NCBI RefSeq assembly: GCF_020873895.1
Contig: NZ_JAHWGT010000025.1
Coordinates: forward strand, 1 to 64,000
Direction: 5' to 3'
From: Streptomyces sp. DH12
GTDB taxonomy: Bacteria > Actinomycetota > Actinomycetes > Streptomycetales > Streptomycetaceae
Length of the DNA: 64,000 nt
Under the pieces are notes generated by a model that saw only the letters and a program-made list of their open reading frames with translations, was not told where the DNA came from and ran no database searches. Positions 55,513 through 63,317 of the stretch are shown piece after piece. The first letter of the stretch is position 1. Each line of letters opens with the position of its first letter. The position numbers were made by a program, and so were the translations under genes.

Positions 55513-56742
55513 GTGCGATCCATCTGGAACGGCGCGATCTCCTTCGGGCTGGTCAGCATCCCCATCAAGCTGGTGAACGCGACGGAGAACCGGTCGGTCT
55601 CCTTCCGGCAGGTCCACACCGAGGACGGCGGCCGCATCCGCTACCGCAAGGTGTGCGAGCTGGACGGCGAGGAGGTCCCCTCGGCGGAGATCGGCAAGGC
55701 GTACGAAGAGGCCGACGGCACCATGATCCCGATCACCGACGAGGACCTGGCCTCACTGCCGCTGCCCACGGCGAAGACGATCGAGATCGTCGCGTTCGTA
55801 CCGGCCTCCCAGATCGACCCGCTCCAGATGGACGCCGCCTACTACCTCGCCGCGAACGGCGTCCCCGCCGCCAAGCCGTACACGCTGCTGCGCGAGGCGC
55901 TCAAGCGCAGCGACCGGGTCGCCATCGCGAAGTTCGCGCTGCGCGGGCGCGAACGGCTCGGCATGCTCCGCGTGGTCGACGACGTGATCGCCATGCACGG
56001 CCTGCTGTGGCCGGACGAGATCCGCCACCCGGAGGGCGTCGCGCCGGACACGTCCGTCACCGTCCGCGACGCCGAACTCGACCTGGCCGACGCCCTGATG
56101 GACACCCTCGGCGAGGTGGACATCGAGACCCTGCACGACGACTACCGGTCGGCCGTCGAGGAGCTGATCGCCGCCAAGGCGGAGGGCGGCGTGGACCTCC
56201 CGCGCGAGACGCCGCCGGAGAAGGGCGCCCAGGTGATCGACCTGATGGCGGCGCTGGAGAGCAGCGTGCGGGCGGCCCGCGAGGCGCGCGGCGAGGAGTC
56301 GGGCGCGGACGCGGGGTCCGACACGGACGCCGGGTCGGACGGGGGCGGGGACGACGGGGAGTCGGCGTCCGTCACCGAACTGCCGGCCCGCGGGACCCCG
56401 CCCCGGGCCCGGACCGCGCCCAAGCAGGGCGGCGCGCGGAAGTCGACGGCGAGGACGGCCAAGGAGTCGGAGGAGCCGCCGGCGCGCAAGTCGACGGCGA
56501 GGACGGGCCGGACGGCGGCGAAGAAGACCACCGAGCGGAAGGCGACCGGCGGCACGGCGAAGAAGGCCACCGCCAGGACGAGCGCCAGGTCGGCCTCGGC
56601 GGAGAAGGCGGGCGGCAAGGCGGGCGACAAGGCGGGCGGCAGGTCGACGGCCGGGGCGGCCGGCGGGAAGGCCGGGACGGACGGCAAGGCGTCGGGCAAG
56701 ACGGCCGCCAAGAAGACCACCGGCCGCAAGCGCTCCGCCTGA
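55513..56742 (+). CDS. ku: Ku-family DNA-end-binding protein
   Basis: Bacterial Ku homodimer subunit that encircles broken DNA ends and recruits LigD, 409 aa. The core (residues 1-255) starts RSIWNGAISFGLVSIPIKL and includes RYRKVCELDGEEV, FVPASQIDPLQM and DELRHPE-like DEIRHPEGVAPD. The remaining 150 residues are a Lys/Ala/Thr/Arg-rich tail with repeated KSTARTxK and AKKTT units, resembling histone H1 or HupS tails that increase DNA binding and mobility. The GTG start has AAAGGGACG upstream. It is divergent from the polymerase and ligase genes. Confidence 0.95.
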   Translation: MRSIWNGAISFGLVSIPIKLVNATENRSVSFRQVHTEDGGRIRYRKVCELDGEEVPSAEIGKAYEEADGTMIPITDEDLASLPLPTAKTIEIVAFVPASQIDPLQMDAAYYLAANGVPAAKPYTLLREALKRSDRVAIAKFALRGRERLGMLRVVDDVIAMHGLLWPDEIRHPEGVAPDTSVTVRDAELDLADALMDTLGEVDIETLHDDYRSAVEELIAAKAEGGVDLPRETPPEKGAQVIDLMAALESSVRAAREARGEESGADAGSDTDAGSDGGGDDGESASVTELPARGTPPRARTAPKQGGARKSTARTAKESEEPPARKSTARTGRTAAKKTTERKATGGTAKKATARTSARSASAEKAGGKAGDKAGGRSTAGAAGGKAGTDGKASGKTAAKKTTGRKRSA

Positions 56743-56859
56743 GCTCCCACCGGGCGGCCAGGACCGGTCCCGGGCCACCGGTGCCGTCCCGTGCCCCCGG
56801 GGCCGCCGGAGGGCTCTCTTCCGTGAGAGCCGCCCGGCGGGGTGCCTAGGATCACCGGC

Positions 56860-57600
56860 ATGGCACTGCGACCCGTCCAGGTGAACGTGAAGGCCCTCGA
56901 CAGCCGGGCGGTCGGCCGGTTCTGGGCGGAGGCACTCGGCTGGAGCGCCTACAGCCCCGGCGTGACGACCTACGTCGGGCCCGCCGGCGGCCTGGTGTGG
57001 CCGGACCCGGTCTTCGTCGGCATCGACGTCGTCCCCGTCCCGCAACCCGGGACGGCGACGAAGAACCGTGTGCATCTCGACCTCGCCACCACCTCGGCGG
57101 CCCACCACGCGGAGTCGGTCGCCCGCCTCCGGGCTCTCGGCGCGACACCCGTCGACGTGGGCCAGGGCGCGGTGCCGTGGACGGTCCTCGCCGATCCGGA
57201 GGGCAACGAGTTCTGCGTGCTGGAACCCCGCGACGTCTACCGGGACACCGGGCCCGTCGCCGCGGTGGTCGTCGACTGCGCCGACCCGCGGGCCATGGCC
57301 GGGTTCTGGGGCGAGGCGATCGACTGGACGCTGCACGAGGTGACCGACGACCGTGCCGTGATGCGCTCCGCCGGGGGTGTCGGCCCGTTCCTCGAGTTCC
57401 TGCGCACGCCCGGCGCGAAGAGCGTGCCGGACCGCGTCCACCTCGACCTGCTGCCCCGCCCCGGTGACGACAGCGCGGCGGAGGCGGCCCGCCTGCGGGC
57501 ACTGGGCGCCACCGACCTCGACCTCGGCCAGGGCGACGTGACGTGGACGTGCCTGGCCGACCCGGAGGGCCACGAGTTCTGCGTCCTCGCCCCGTCCTGA
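56860..57600 (+). CDS. Two-domain VOC (glyoxalase-like) protein
   Basis: A 246-aa protein of two similar VOC halves. Each has an FWxEALxW-type helix (RFWAEALGW; GFWGEAIDW), a VHLDL strand and a DPEGxEFCVL end (DPEGNEFCVLEP; DPEGHEFCVLAP). The His and Glu positions that bind metal in active members are largely kept. Members include glyoxalases and antibiotic-resistance proteins, so no function is assigned. The ATG follows a TAGGAT -10-like box (56847-56852) by seven bases; likely leaderless. Confidence 0.85.
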   Translation: MALRPVQVNVKALDSRAVGRFWAEALGWSAYSPGVTTYVGPAGGLVWPDPVFVGIDVVPVPQPGTATKNRVHLDLATTSAAHHAESVARLRALGATPVDVGQGAVPWTVLADPEGNEFCVLEPRDVYRDTGPVAAVVVDCADPRAMAGFWGEAIDWTLHEVTDDRAVMRSAGGVGPFLEFLRTPGAKSVPDRVHLDLLPRPGDDSAAEAARLRALGATDLDLGQGDVTWTCLADPEGHEFCVLAPS

Positions 57601-57759
57601 CGCCCCGCCGAGACGACCGGGCCCCGACGCTTCGGCCCGTCCCGTACGCCCCGGGCTCGCGCGCCGTGACAGCGGGACACGTAACCGAAGCCTGGCGAAC
57701 GGCCCTTGTCCCGTCATATTCGTTTGCCGCGCGCCGACCCGGTCCGATAGGAAGCCTGC

Positions 57760-58302
57760 ATGCTCAGGGGCAACAAGGTCGGGCTCAGGGCCCGGCACGA
57801 CGAGGACATCCCGATCCTGCGGGCCGAACTCTACGACGACGTGGTCAACGGCTCGCGGGCCGAGGGCGGGCCGTGGCGGCCCCTGACGCCCGGCACGAAG
57901 GACCCGCGGCTCGTGGTGGACGAGAAGGAGCAGCGGCACGTCCCGTTCTCCGTGGTGGAGCTGGACGGCGGCACGCTGGTCGGCATGGCGAACCTGTGGG
58001 GCATCGACACCCACAACCGCTCCGCCCACATCGGTCTGGGCCTGCTCCCGGCCTCCCGCGGGAAGGGCTACGGCACCGACGTGGTCGCCGTGCTGTGCCA
58101 CTACGGCTTCGTCGTGCGCGGCCTCCAGCGGCTGCAGACAGAGACGCTGGCGGACAACACCGCGATGCTCCGCTCCGCCGAGCGCAACGGCTTCGTCCGC
58201 GAGGGCGTGCTGCGCTCCTCGGCCTGGGTGCTGGGCGAGTTCCTGGACGAGGTCCTGCTGGGGCTCCTCGCCCGGGACTGGAAGCCGGACGCGCGGGCCT
58301 AG
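57760..58302 (+). CDS. GNAT acetyltransferase, RimJ/RimL type
   Basis: A 180-aa acetyltransferase. The pattern MLRGNKVGLRARHDEDIPIL, SAHIGLGLLPASRGKGYGTD (acetyl-CoA loop RGKGYGTD) and LQTETLADNTAMLRSAERNG with GFVREGVLR is that of RimJ/RimL-like N-acetyltransferases, which modify protein N-termini or small molecules. The ATG has AGGAAG five bases upstream. The stop codon is part of a dispersed 29-bp repeat. Same strand as the VOC gene but separated by 159 bases. Confidence 0.87.
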   Translation: MLRGNKVGLRARHDEDIPILRAELYDDVVNGSRAEGGPWRPLTPGTKDPRLVVDEKEQRHVPFSVVELDGGTLVGMANLWGIDTHNRSAHIGLGLLPASRGKGYGTDVVAVLCHYGFVVRGLQRLQTETLADNTAMLRSAERNGFVREGVLRSSAWVLGEFLDEVLLGLLARDWKPDARA

Positions 58303-58329
58303 GGGGTGTCTTGTCGATCAGGCCGGATC
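58301..58329 (-). repeat. 29-bp dispersed repeat, copy 2
   Basis: Reverse-complement copy (28 of 29 identical) of 11043-11071. Its first bases form the TAG stop of the acetyltransferase gene, and it lies in the gap before the convergent trypco2 gene. Confidence 0.8.
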
Positions 58330-58346
58330 GGCCGGCGGCGGCACCT

Positions 58347-58667
58347 TCAGGAGCCGGACGACGGGCGCGGCGGAGCGCCCCGGGCGACCCGGACGCGTCC
58401 GCCCTCGTACTCGGGGACCAGCTCGACCTGCACCTGATGGGTGGTCTGGCGGTCGACCTGCCCGCCCAGCTCGGCCGTGACCACGCCGATGCGCAGCCCG
58501 CCGCGCCCGGCTGCCGACCGGTGCACCTGCACGGTGAACTCCAGGTTCACCTTCTCCACCGTGAACCCCAGGGGGCGGCCCTGAGCCTCGTCGCGGGCCT
58601 TCTCCAACTCCCCGCGGATCTGCCGGATCACCTCGGCGAGTCCCACGAAGTCCTGACCGTCCGACAT
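58347..58667 (-). CDS. Trypco2-domain protein
   Basis: A 106-aa single-domain protein matching the trypsin-co-occurring domain 2 pattern: FVGLAEVIRQIRGELEKARD at the N-terminus, FTVEKVNLEFTVQVHR, GLRIGVVTAELGGQVD and a C-terminal THQVQVELVPE strand. Trypco domains are predicted sensors or couplers that occur with trypsin-like proteases in multi-gene conflict systems (named in work from the Aravind group). Here it is divergent from exactly such a protease gene, with 122 bases between starts. The ATG at 58667 has a GGGGGTGCGGG stretch upstream; a longer in-frame Gly/Asp-rich extension is unlikely. Confidence 0.83.
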   Translation of the reverse strand: MSDGQDFVGLAEVIRQIRGELEKARDEAQGRPLGFTVEKVNLEFTVQVHRSAAGRGGLRIGVVTAELGGQVDRQTTHQVQVELVPEYEGGRVRVARGAPPRPSSGS

Positions 58668-58775
58668 CCCGCACCCCCGTACGTCGCCGTCCCCGCCCCC
58701 GCCGTGACCGTCCCCGCCGTCGCCGTCGCGAGGGTCACCGTCCGTCAAGTATGGGGCAGGAGAGGGCCCCGCGCG

Positions 58776-58781
58776 TATAGT
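58776..58781 (+). promoter_or_regulatory. TATAGT -10 box of the protease-kinase-vWA operon
   Basis: A clear TATAGT eight bases before the ATG at 58790, with no ribosome site, suggests a leaderless or nearly leaderless transcript. No good -35 box is seen, so an activator may be needed. Confidence 0.55.
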
Positions 58782-58789
58782 TTCGCACC

Positions 58790-60508
58790 ATGGTGGCCGC
58801 CGGGGGTGTCAGCACCGATCCTTCCTCGAACCCGTCCTCGAAGACCCCGCCCTGGGCCGTCCGCATCCGCTGGGGGAACGGCGAGATCGCGGGCGCGGGC
58901 GTCCTGTTGAGCCCCGATCGGGTCCTCACCTGCGCCCATGTCGTCGACCCCGGGGCGCCCGTGACCGCCGAGTTCGTCGGCGCTCCCGGCGGCGCCGTCC
59001 CCGCCGTGACCGCCTGGGCCGACCCGGACGCGTACGTACCGGAGACCCGGGACGCCGACGGCGACCCCAGCGGCGACGTGGCCCTGCTGCGGCTCGAACA
59101 CCCCAGGCCCGCCCACGAGACGGTCCCCCTCCACCGGCTGTCCGCGCCCCACCGCACCGTGCGGATGTACGGCTTCCCGTACGAGCACAACGGCGGCATC
59201 TGGTTCCGCGCGACCATCATCGGCGGCTGCGGGCGCGACGGACAGGTCCAGTTGGGCCCGCAGACCCCGGGCGAACTGGCCAGTCCCGGGTGCAGCGGCG
59301 CCGGAGTGGTCGACGACCTGACCGGCAAGGTCATCGGCATCGTCCTCACCGGGATGCGCGACCGGCACGGCAACTCCTTCTCCTTCATGAGCCCCGCCGA
59401 GACCATCGTCCGGCACCTGCCCGGCGTCGCCGCCCGGACCCTGGGCCGCACCGCCGTCGACGACCGGCTCCGCTCCCGTACGGGCGGGTCCGCCGAGCCC
59501 GCGCTCGATGAGCCGTTCGCGCAGCGCCTCGCCGGCTGGCTGCGCGGCGACGGCGAGCAGGTGAAGATCAGCCTGGTACGCCCCGGCGACCACGCCAGGG
59601 CCGCCACCCTGCGCCGCGCCATCACCCTCGCCGACCGGGAGTTACGCACCACCGCCTCCGTCGACCGGGCGTCCCTCGACCCGCCCGGGACCGTCCCCTC
59701 CGCCGGCGGCCACGACCTCGCCCTGGACGCCACCGACTCCACCGCCGAGCGCGTCGCCGAGCGGATCGCCGAACGCATGGGCCTGTGGCAGCACCCGGCC
59801 GACCCCGCGACCGACCGGATCAGGGCCGGCGGCGTCCCGCTGACCCTCGTCGTCGTCGGCGTCGACCAGGCCGTCGACCCACCCGCCCTGCTCGACCTCC
59901 TCGCCGTCCTCAGGGCACGCGGCAGCCGCCTCCTGCTGGTCTTCCGCGAGAGCGGCGCCTGCTACGAACGCGCCAGGGTCGACCTCGTCGTCCGCCCCGA
60001 ACAGGAGCGCTGCGCCCGCCTCGTCGCCCGGCTGCGCCGGCTCACCGGGCCGCTCGCCGAGAGCCTCGGCGACGCCATGGCGACCGTACGGGCCGACGAC
60101 CCGCAGGCCGTCCACGACGCCCTGTACCGGGCGGACGGCGCCCTGCACATCCTCGGCTGCTCCCAGCAGCTCGTCGGCACGGCCGACGGCCCCGACCTCG
60201 CCGCGTTCGAGCGGCTCACCGACCGGCTGGCCGCCCGGCTGGCCGCGGCCGCCGACCGGCTCGACGCCCTGCGCCGCCGCCGCGGTGAGCTGGTCGGCCG
60301 CCTCGACGGCTACCGCGCCCTGCACCAGGGGGTCACCGAGGGGGCGGAGGACCTGGAGGTGGACGAGCTGCACCGCCGGGCACACCGGCTGCTGCACGCC
60401 AGGCCGTGCGACGTCCCGGCGGCGCAGGAGGCGGTCGAGGCGTACACGCGGCTCGTCGAGGGCCGTGACCGGGAGAGACGCGAGCGGGGAGGTGCCGCGC
60501 CCGCATGA
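58790..60508 (+). CDS. Trypsin-like serine protease fused to a pseudo-NTPase-like region
   Basis: A 572-aa protein without signal peptide, so intracellular. Residues 1-215 are a trypsin-like protease with His50 (VLTCAHVVD), Asp96 (PSGDVALLRL) and Ser169 (PGCSGAGVVDD). Residues about 250-400 look like a STAND-type ATPase whose P-loop has decayed (VKISLVRPGDHARAATLR has no GKT/S), while a Walker-B-like strand (LTLVVVGVDQ) and a sensor-like strand (RGSRLLLVFRES) remain. The C-terminal 150 residues are helical. Leu285 is encoded by TTA (59642-59644), the rare bldA codon. The stop overlaps the kinase start (ATGA). Probably a regulated protease in a signalling or defence system. Confidence 0.85.
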   Translation: MVAAGGVSTDPSSNPSSKTPPWAVRIRWGNGEIAGAGVLLSPDRVLTCAHVVDPGAPVTAEFVGAPGGAVPAVTAWADPDAYVPETRDADGDPSGDVALLRLEHPRPAHETVPLHRLSAPHRTVRMYGFPYEHNGGIWFRATIIGGCGRDGQVQLGPQTPGELASPGCSGAGVVDDLTGKVIGIVLTGMRDRHGNSFSFMSPAETIVRHLPGVAARTLGRTAVDDRLRSRTGGSAEPALDEPFAQRLAGWLRGDGEQVKISLVRPGDHARAATLRRAITLADRELRTTASVDRASLDPPGTVPSAGGHDLALDATDSTAERVAERIAERMGLWQHPADPATDRIRAGGVPLTLVVVGVDQAVDPPALLDLLAVLRARGSRLLLVFRESGACYERARVDLVVRPEQERCARLVARLRRLTGPLAESLGDAMATVRADDPQAVHDALYRADGALHILGCSQQLVGTADGPDLAAFERLTDRLAARLAAAADRLDALRRRRGELVGRLDGYRALHQGVTEGAEDLEVDELHRRAHRLLHARPCDVPAAQEAVEAYTRLVEGRDRERRERGGAAPA

Positions 60509-63159
60509 CCGGCCCCCGCCCCGTGCCCTGCCCGCGCGCCGGCTGCTCCGGCGCGGTGATGGTCACCGGCTTCTGCGACACCTGCCACCGCCGCCCGCCC
60601 GCGGCGCCGACGCCCACCCCGCCACGGTCTGCCGCGCCTCGGCCGCCCGCGGCGCCGCCCACCGCGCCGGCGACCATGCCGACGCCGCCCACCGTGCCGG
60701 ACCCGACGGCCCCCGACCGGGCCGCGCCGGGCCGGACCGCCACCCGCCCGGACCCGGCCGGCCCGGACCCGGCCGGCCCGCACCCCGCAGGTCCGGGCGC
60801 CGCGGCCGGCGCGGGTACCGAGGCGGGGCCGGGGCCGGAGCCGTACGCGCCCGGGGGGAACGCCGCCGCCCTCGACCGGGACGGCCTCGTCCTGCTCCCG
60901 CACGTCCCCGCGCCCGACCCGGCCGCCGCCGCCGGCACCACCGCCCGCCCGCCCACCGGCGGCCGCCGCTGCGGCTTCCAGAACTGCGCCGGCACCATCG
61001 GCATCGGCTACGACGGCGAACCCGCCCCCGACCACGGCTTCTGCCCGGAGTGCGGACGGCCCTACTCCTTCGAGCCCCGGCTGCGCCCCGGCGACGAGGT
61101 CGGCGGCCACTACCGCGTCCTCGGCTACCTCGCGGCGGGCGGACTCGGCTGGGTCTACCTCGCCGAGGACACCGAGGTCCCCGACCACCTCGTCGTCCTC
61201 AAGGGCCTGATCAACACCAGCGACGCCGTCGCCCGCCGCGCGGCCGTCGAGGAACGGCGCTCGCTCACCACGCTCCACCACCGCGACATCGTCCGCATCA
61301 TCACCTTCGTCCAGCACCAGGCTCCCGGCGAGGACGAGCCCACCGGCTACATCGTCATGGAGTACATCGCCGGCCGCTCCCTCGCCTGGATCCGCTACGC
61401 CCCCGAAGAGGAGCTGACCGCCGTCTTCGGACGGCCCTTCGGCATCGACCACGTCGTCACCTACGGCTGCAAGATCCTCGGCGCCCTGGAGTACCTCCAC
61501 GAACAGGGCCTGCTGTACTGCGACATGAAGCCGGACAACGTCATCCACTACGGCCGTGACATCAAGGTCATCGACCTCGGTGCCGTCCGCCGCGTCGACG
61601 ACCGCACCTCCGGGCTGGTCTACACGCGCGACTACGCCCCGCCCAAGCGGGAGCGCGACCAGCGCGGCTTCCGGATCGACACCGACCTGTACACCGTCGG
61701 CCGGACCCTCCAGGCCCTCGCCACCCGCACCGCCCCCGCCCCCGGGCTCGCCGCCCGCTCCTTCGACGCGCTCGTGCGGCGCGCGACCCACCCCGACCCG
61801 GCGGCCCGCTTCACCTCCGCGGCCGAGATGTCCCGCCAGCTGTGGGAGGTCCTGCGCGAACACCAGGCGCTCACCTGGCACGAGCCGTACCCCGAGCGGT
61901 CGACCCGGTTCACCCCCACCGCCGTGCTCTTCGGCGCGGCGCTCGGCACCGTCCCGGCCCTGGAGCACTGGACGGCGGACCGCGGCGCCCCGACCACCCG
62001 CCCGCACCCCGCGCCGCATCCCACACCGGGACCCGCGTCCGGACCCGCGCCCGGCGGCCCGTCCGGCGTCGGGCCCGGCCGTGCGCCAGGGGCCGTCCCC
62101 GGCGGTACGGGGAGCGCGGCCGATGATCCGCCGCCCCCGCCACCCCTGCCCCTGGCGCCGCCCGACCCCCGCGAGGCCGCCCGCGGCCTGCCCGTCCCGA
62201 TCCCGGACCCGGGCGATCCGGCCGCCGTACTCCTCGCCGGACTCGCCGCCGACAGCCCCGCGCGCATCGCCGAACAGGCCCGCCGGGACCCGGCCTTGGC
62301 CACCGCCGAGACGGCGCTGTGGCTGTGCCGCGCGTACGCCCGCGCCGGCGACCCCGCCGAGGCCGGCCGGTGGCTGCGCACCGCCCGGGGGCTGGGCGCG
62401 GGGGAGTACGACTGGCGCGTCTCCTGGCACCGCGGCCTGCTCCGCCTGACCGAGGGGCGGGTGCGGGAGGCGGAGGAGGAGTTCGCCGCCGTGTACGCCG
62501 CCCTGCCCGGCGAGTGGGCGCCCAAGCTGGCGCTCGGCCACTGCGCCGAGTACCTCACCGCCGACGAGCCGGGGACCGGCGGGCACGAGGACTACTACGA
62601 GGCCGTCTGGCAGCGGGACCGCACCCAGGGGAGCGCGGCGTTCGGACTCGTCCGCGCCCGTCTGCGGCGGGGTGACCGGCAGGGTGCCCTCGCCGTGCTC
62701 GACCGGGTGCCCACGACGTCCCGCCACCACGACGCCGCCCGCGTCGCCGCCGTACGGGTGCTCGCCGGCCGCCTGCCCGACGGGGGGCCCACGGCGGACA
62801 CCCTGCGCGAGGCGGTCGTCCGGCTCGACGCGCTGGGCCGGGCGGGGGAGCGGGACGGCGCCTGGGACCGGCTCGTCACGGAGGTGCGGGAGAACGCCCT
62901 GGCGTTCCGTCCGCCGGGCGGCTGGGGGCCCGGGTTCCCCGCGGGTGAGCTGCTCGGGCCGCGGGACGACGAGCGGGCCCTGCGCGACCTGCTCTCCCGT
63001 TCCCTGCGGAACCTCGCGGACCAGGCCCAGGACGGGGACACCCGCGGCGACCTGCTGGACCGCGCCTACGCGGCCCTGCCGGAGCCCCGCCTGCGGCTCG
63101 TACCGACGAGGTGGCGGAGGAGGAGAACCCCGACGACGAGGACCCCGACGGCGACATGA
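60505..63159 (+). CDS. PknG-like serine/threonine kinase with zinc ribbons and TPR-like tail
   Basis: An 884-aa soluble kinase. An N-terminal zinc ribbon (CPRAGC, CDTCH), a Pro/Ala linker, and a rubredoxin-like cluster (CGFQNC, FCPECG) precede the kinase domain: AAGGLGWVYLAED, Lys233 in VVLKGLI, YCDMKPDNV with Asp340 and VIDLGAV with Asp357. The HRD and DFG motifs read YCD and DLG, as in mycobacterial PknG. After a Pro/Gly linker the last 270 residues are helical repeats like the PknG TPR. PknG phosphorylates GarA, which controls Kgd; a kgd homologue is in this window. The ATG overlaps the protease stop. Confidence 0.88.
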   Translation: MTGPRPVPCPRAGCSGAVMVTGFCDTCHRRPPAAPTPTPPRSAAPRPPAAPPTAPATMPTPPTVPDPTAPDRAAPGRTATRPDPAGPDPAGPHPAGPGAAAGAGTEAGPGPEPYAPGGNAAALDRDGLVLLPHVPAPDPAAAAGTTARPPTGGRRCGFQNCAGTIGIGYDGEPAPDHGFCPECGRPYSFEPRLRPGDEVGGHYRVLGYLAAGGLGWVYLAEDTEVPDHLVVLKGLINTSDAVARRAAVEERRSLTTLHHRDIVRIITFVQHQAPGEDEPTGYIVMEYIAGRSLAWIRYAPEEELTAVFGRPFGIDHVVTYGCKILGALEYLHEQGLLYCDMKPDNVIHYGRDIKVIDLGAVRRVDDRTSGLVYTRDYAPPKRERDQRGFRIDTDLYTVGRTLQALATRTAPAPGLAARSFDALVRRATHPDPAARFTSAAEMSRQLWEVLREHQALTWHEPYPERSTRFTPTAVLFGAALGTVPALEHWTADRGAPTTRPHPAPHPTPGPASGPAPGGPSGVGPGRAPGAVPGGTGSAADDPPPPPPLPLAPPDPREAARGLPVPIPDPGDPAAVLLAGLAADSPARIAEQARRDPALATAETALWLCRAYARAGDPAEAGRWLRTARGLGAGEYDWRVSWHRGLLRLTEGRVREAEEEFAAVYAALPGEWAPKLALGHCAEYLTADEPGTGGHEDYYEAVWQRDRTQGSAAFGLVRARLRRGDRQGALAVLDRVPTTSRHHDAARVAAVRVLAGRLPDGGPTADTLREAVVRLDALGRAGERDGAWDRLVTEVRENALAFRPPGGWGPGFPAGELLGPRDDERALRDLLSRSLRNLADQAQDGDTRGDLLDRAYAALPEPRLRLVPTRWRRRRTPTTRTPTAT

Positions 63160-63317
63160 CGACGGGGACACGGCGACGGCACCGTGACGGCGGCGACGCC
63201 ACGGAGCCGCCGCACCACGGAAGGCACCGCACCGGGGAGGAACCCCACACGGAGGACACCGCACCACGGGAACGACGCCACCACGGGGACGCGACGAGGG
63301 GGACGCGACGGCGATGA
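63156..63317 (+). CDS. Possible 53-residue Arg/His-rich peptide between kinase and vWA genes
   Basis: An open frame with ATGA overlaps at both ends: its ATG overlaps the kinase stop and its stop overlaps the vWA start. The product is Arg/His/Thr/Glu-rich (RRRHR, HHGRHR, RERRHHGD) with no recognised fold. Third-position GC is about 75 percent by my count, below that of neighbours, and rare codons AGG and CGA appear. It may be a real small peptide, a ribosome relay for the vWA gene, or only a repetitive spacer. Confidence 0.35.
   Translation: MTTGTRRRHRDGGDATEPPHHGRHRTGEEPHTEDTAPRERRHHGDATRGTRRR

Noticed and set aside
58790-60508. Naming the protease a VMAP protein
   Set aside because: The setting fits vWA-associated systems, but I could not identify VMAP domains by eye, so the name was not used.
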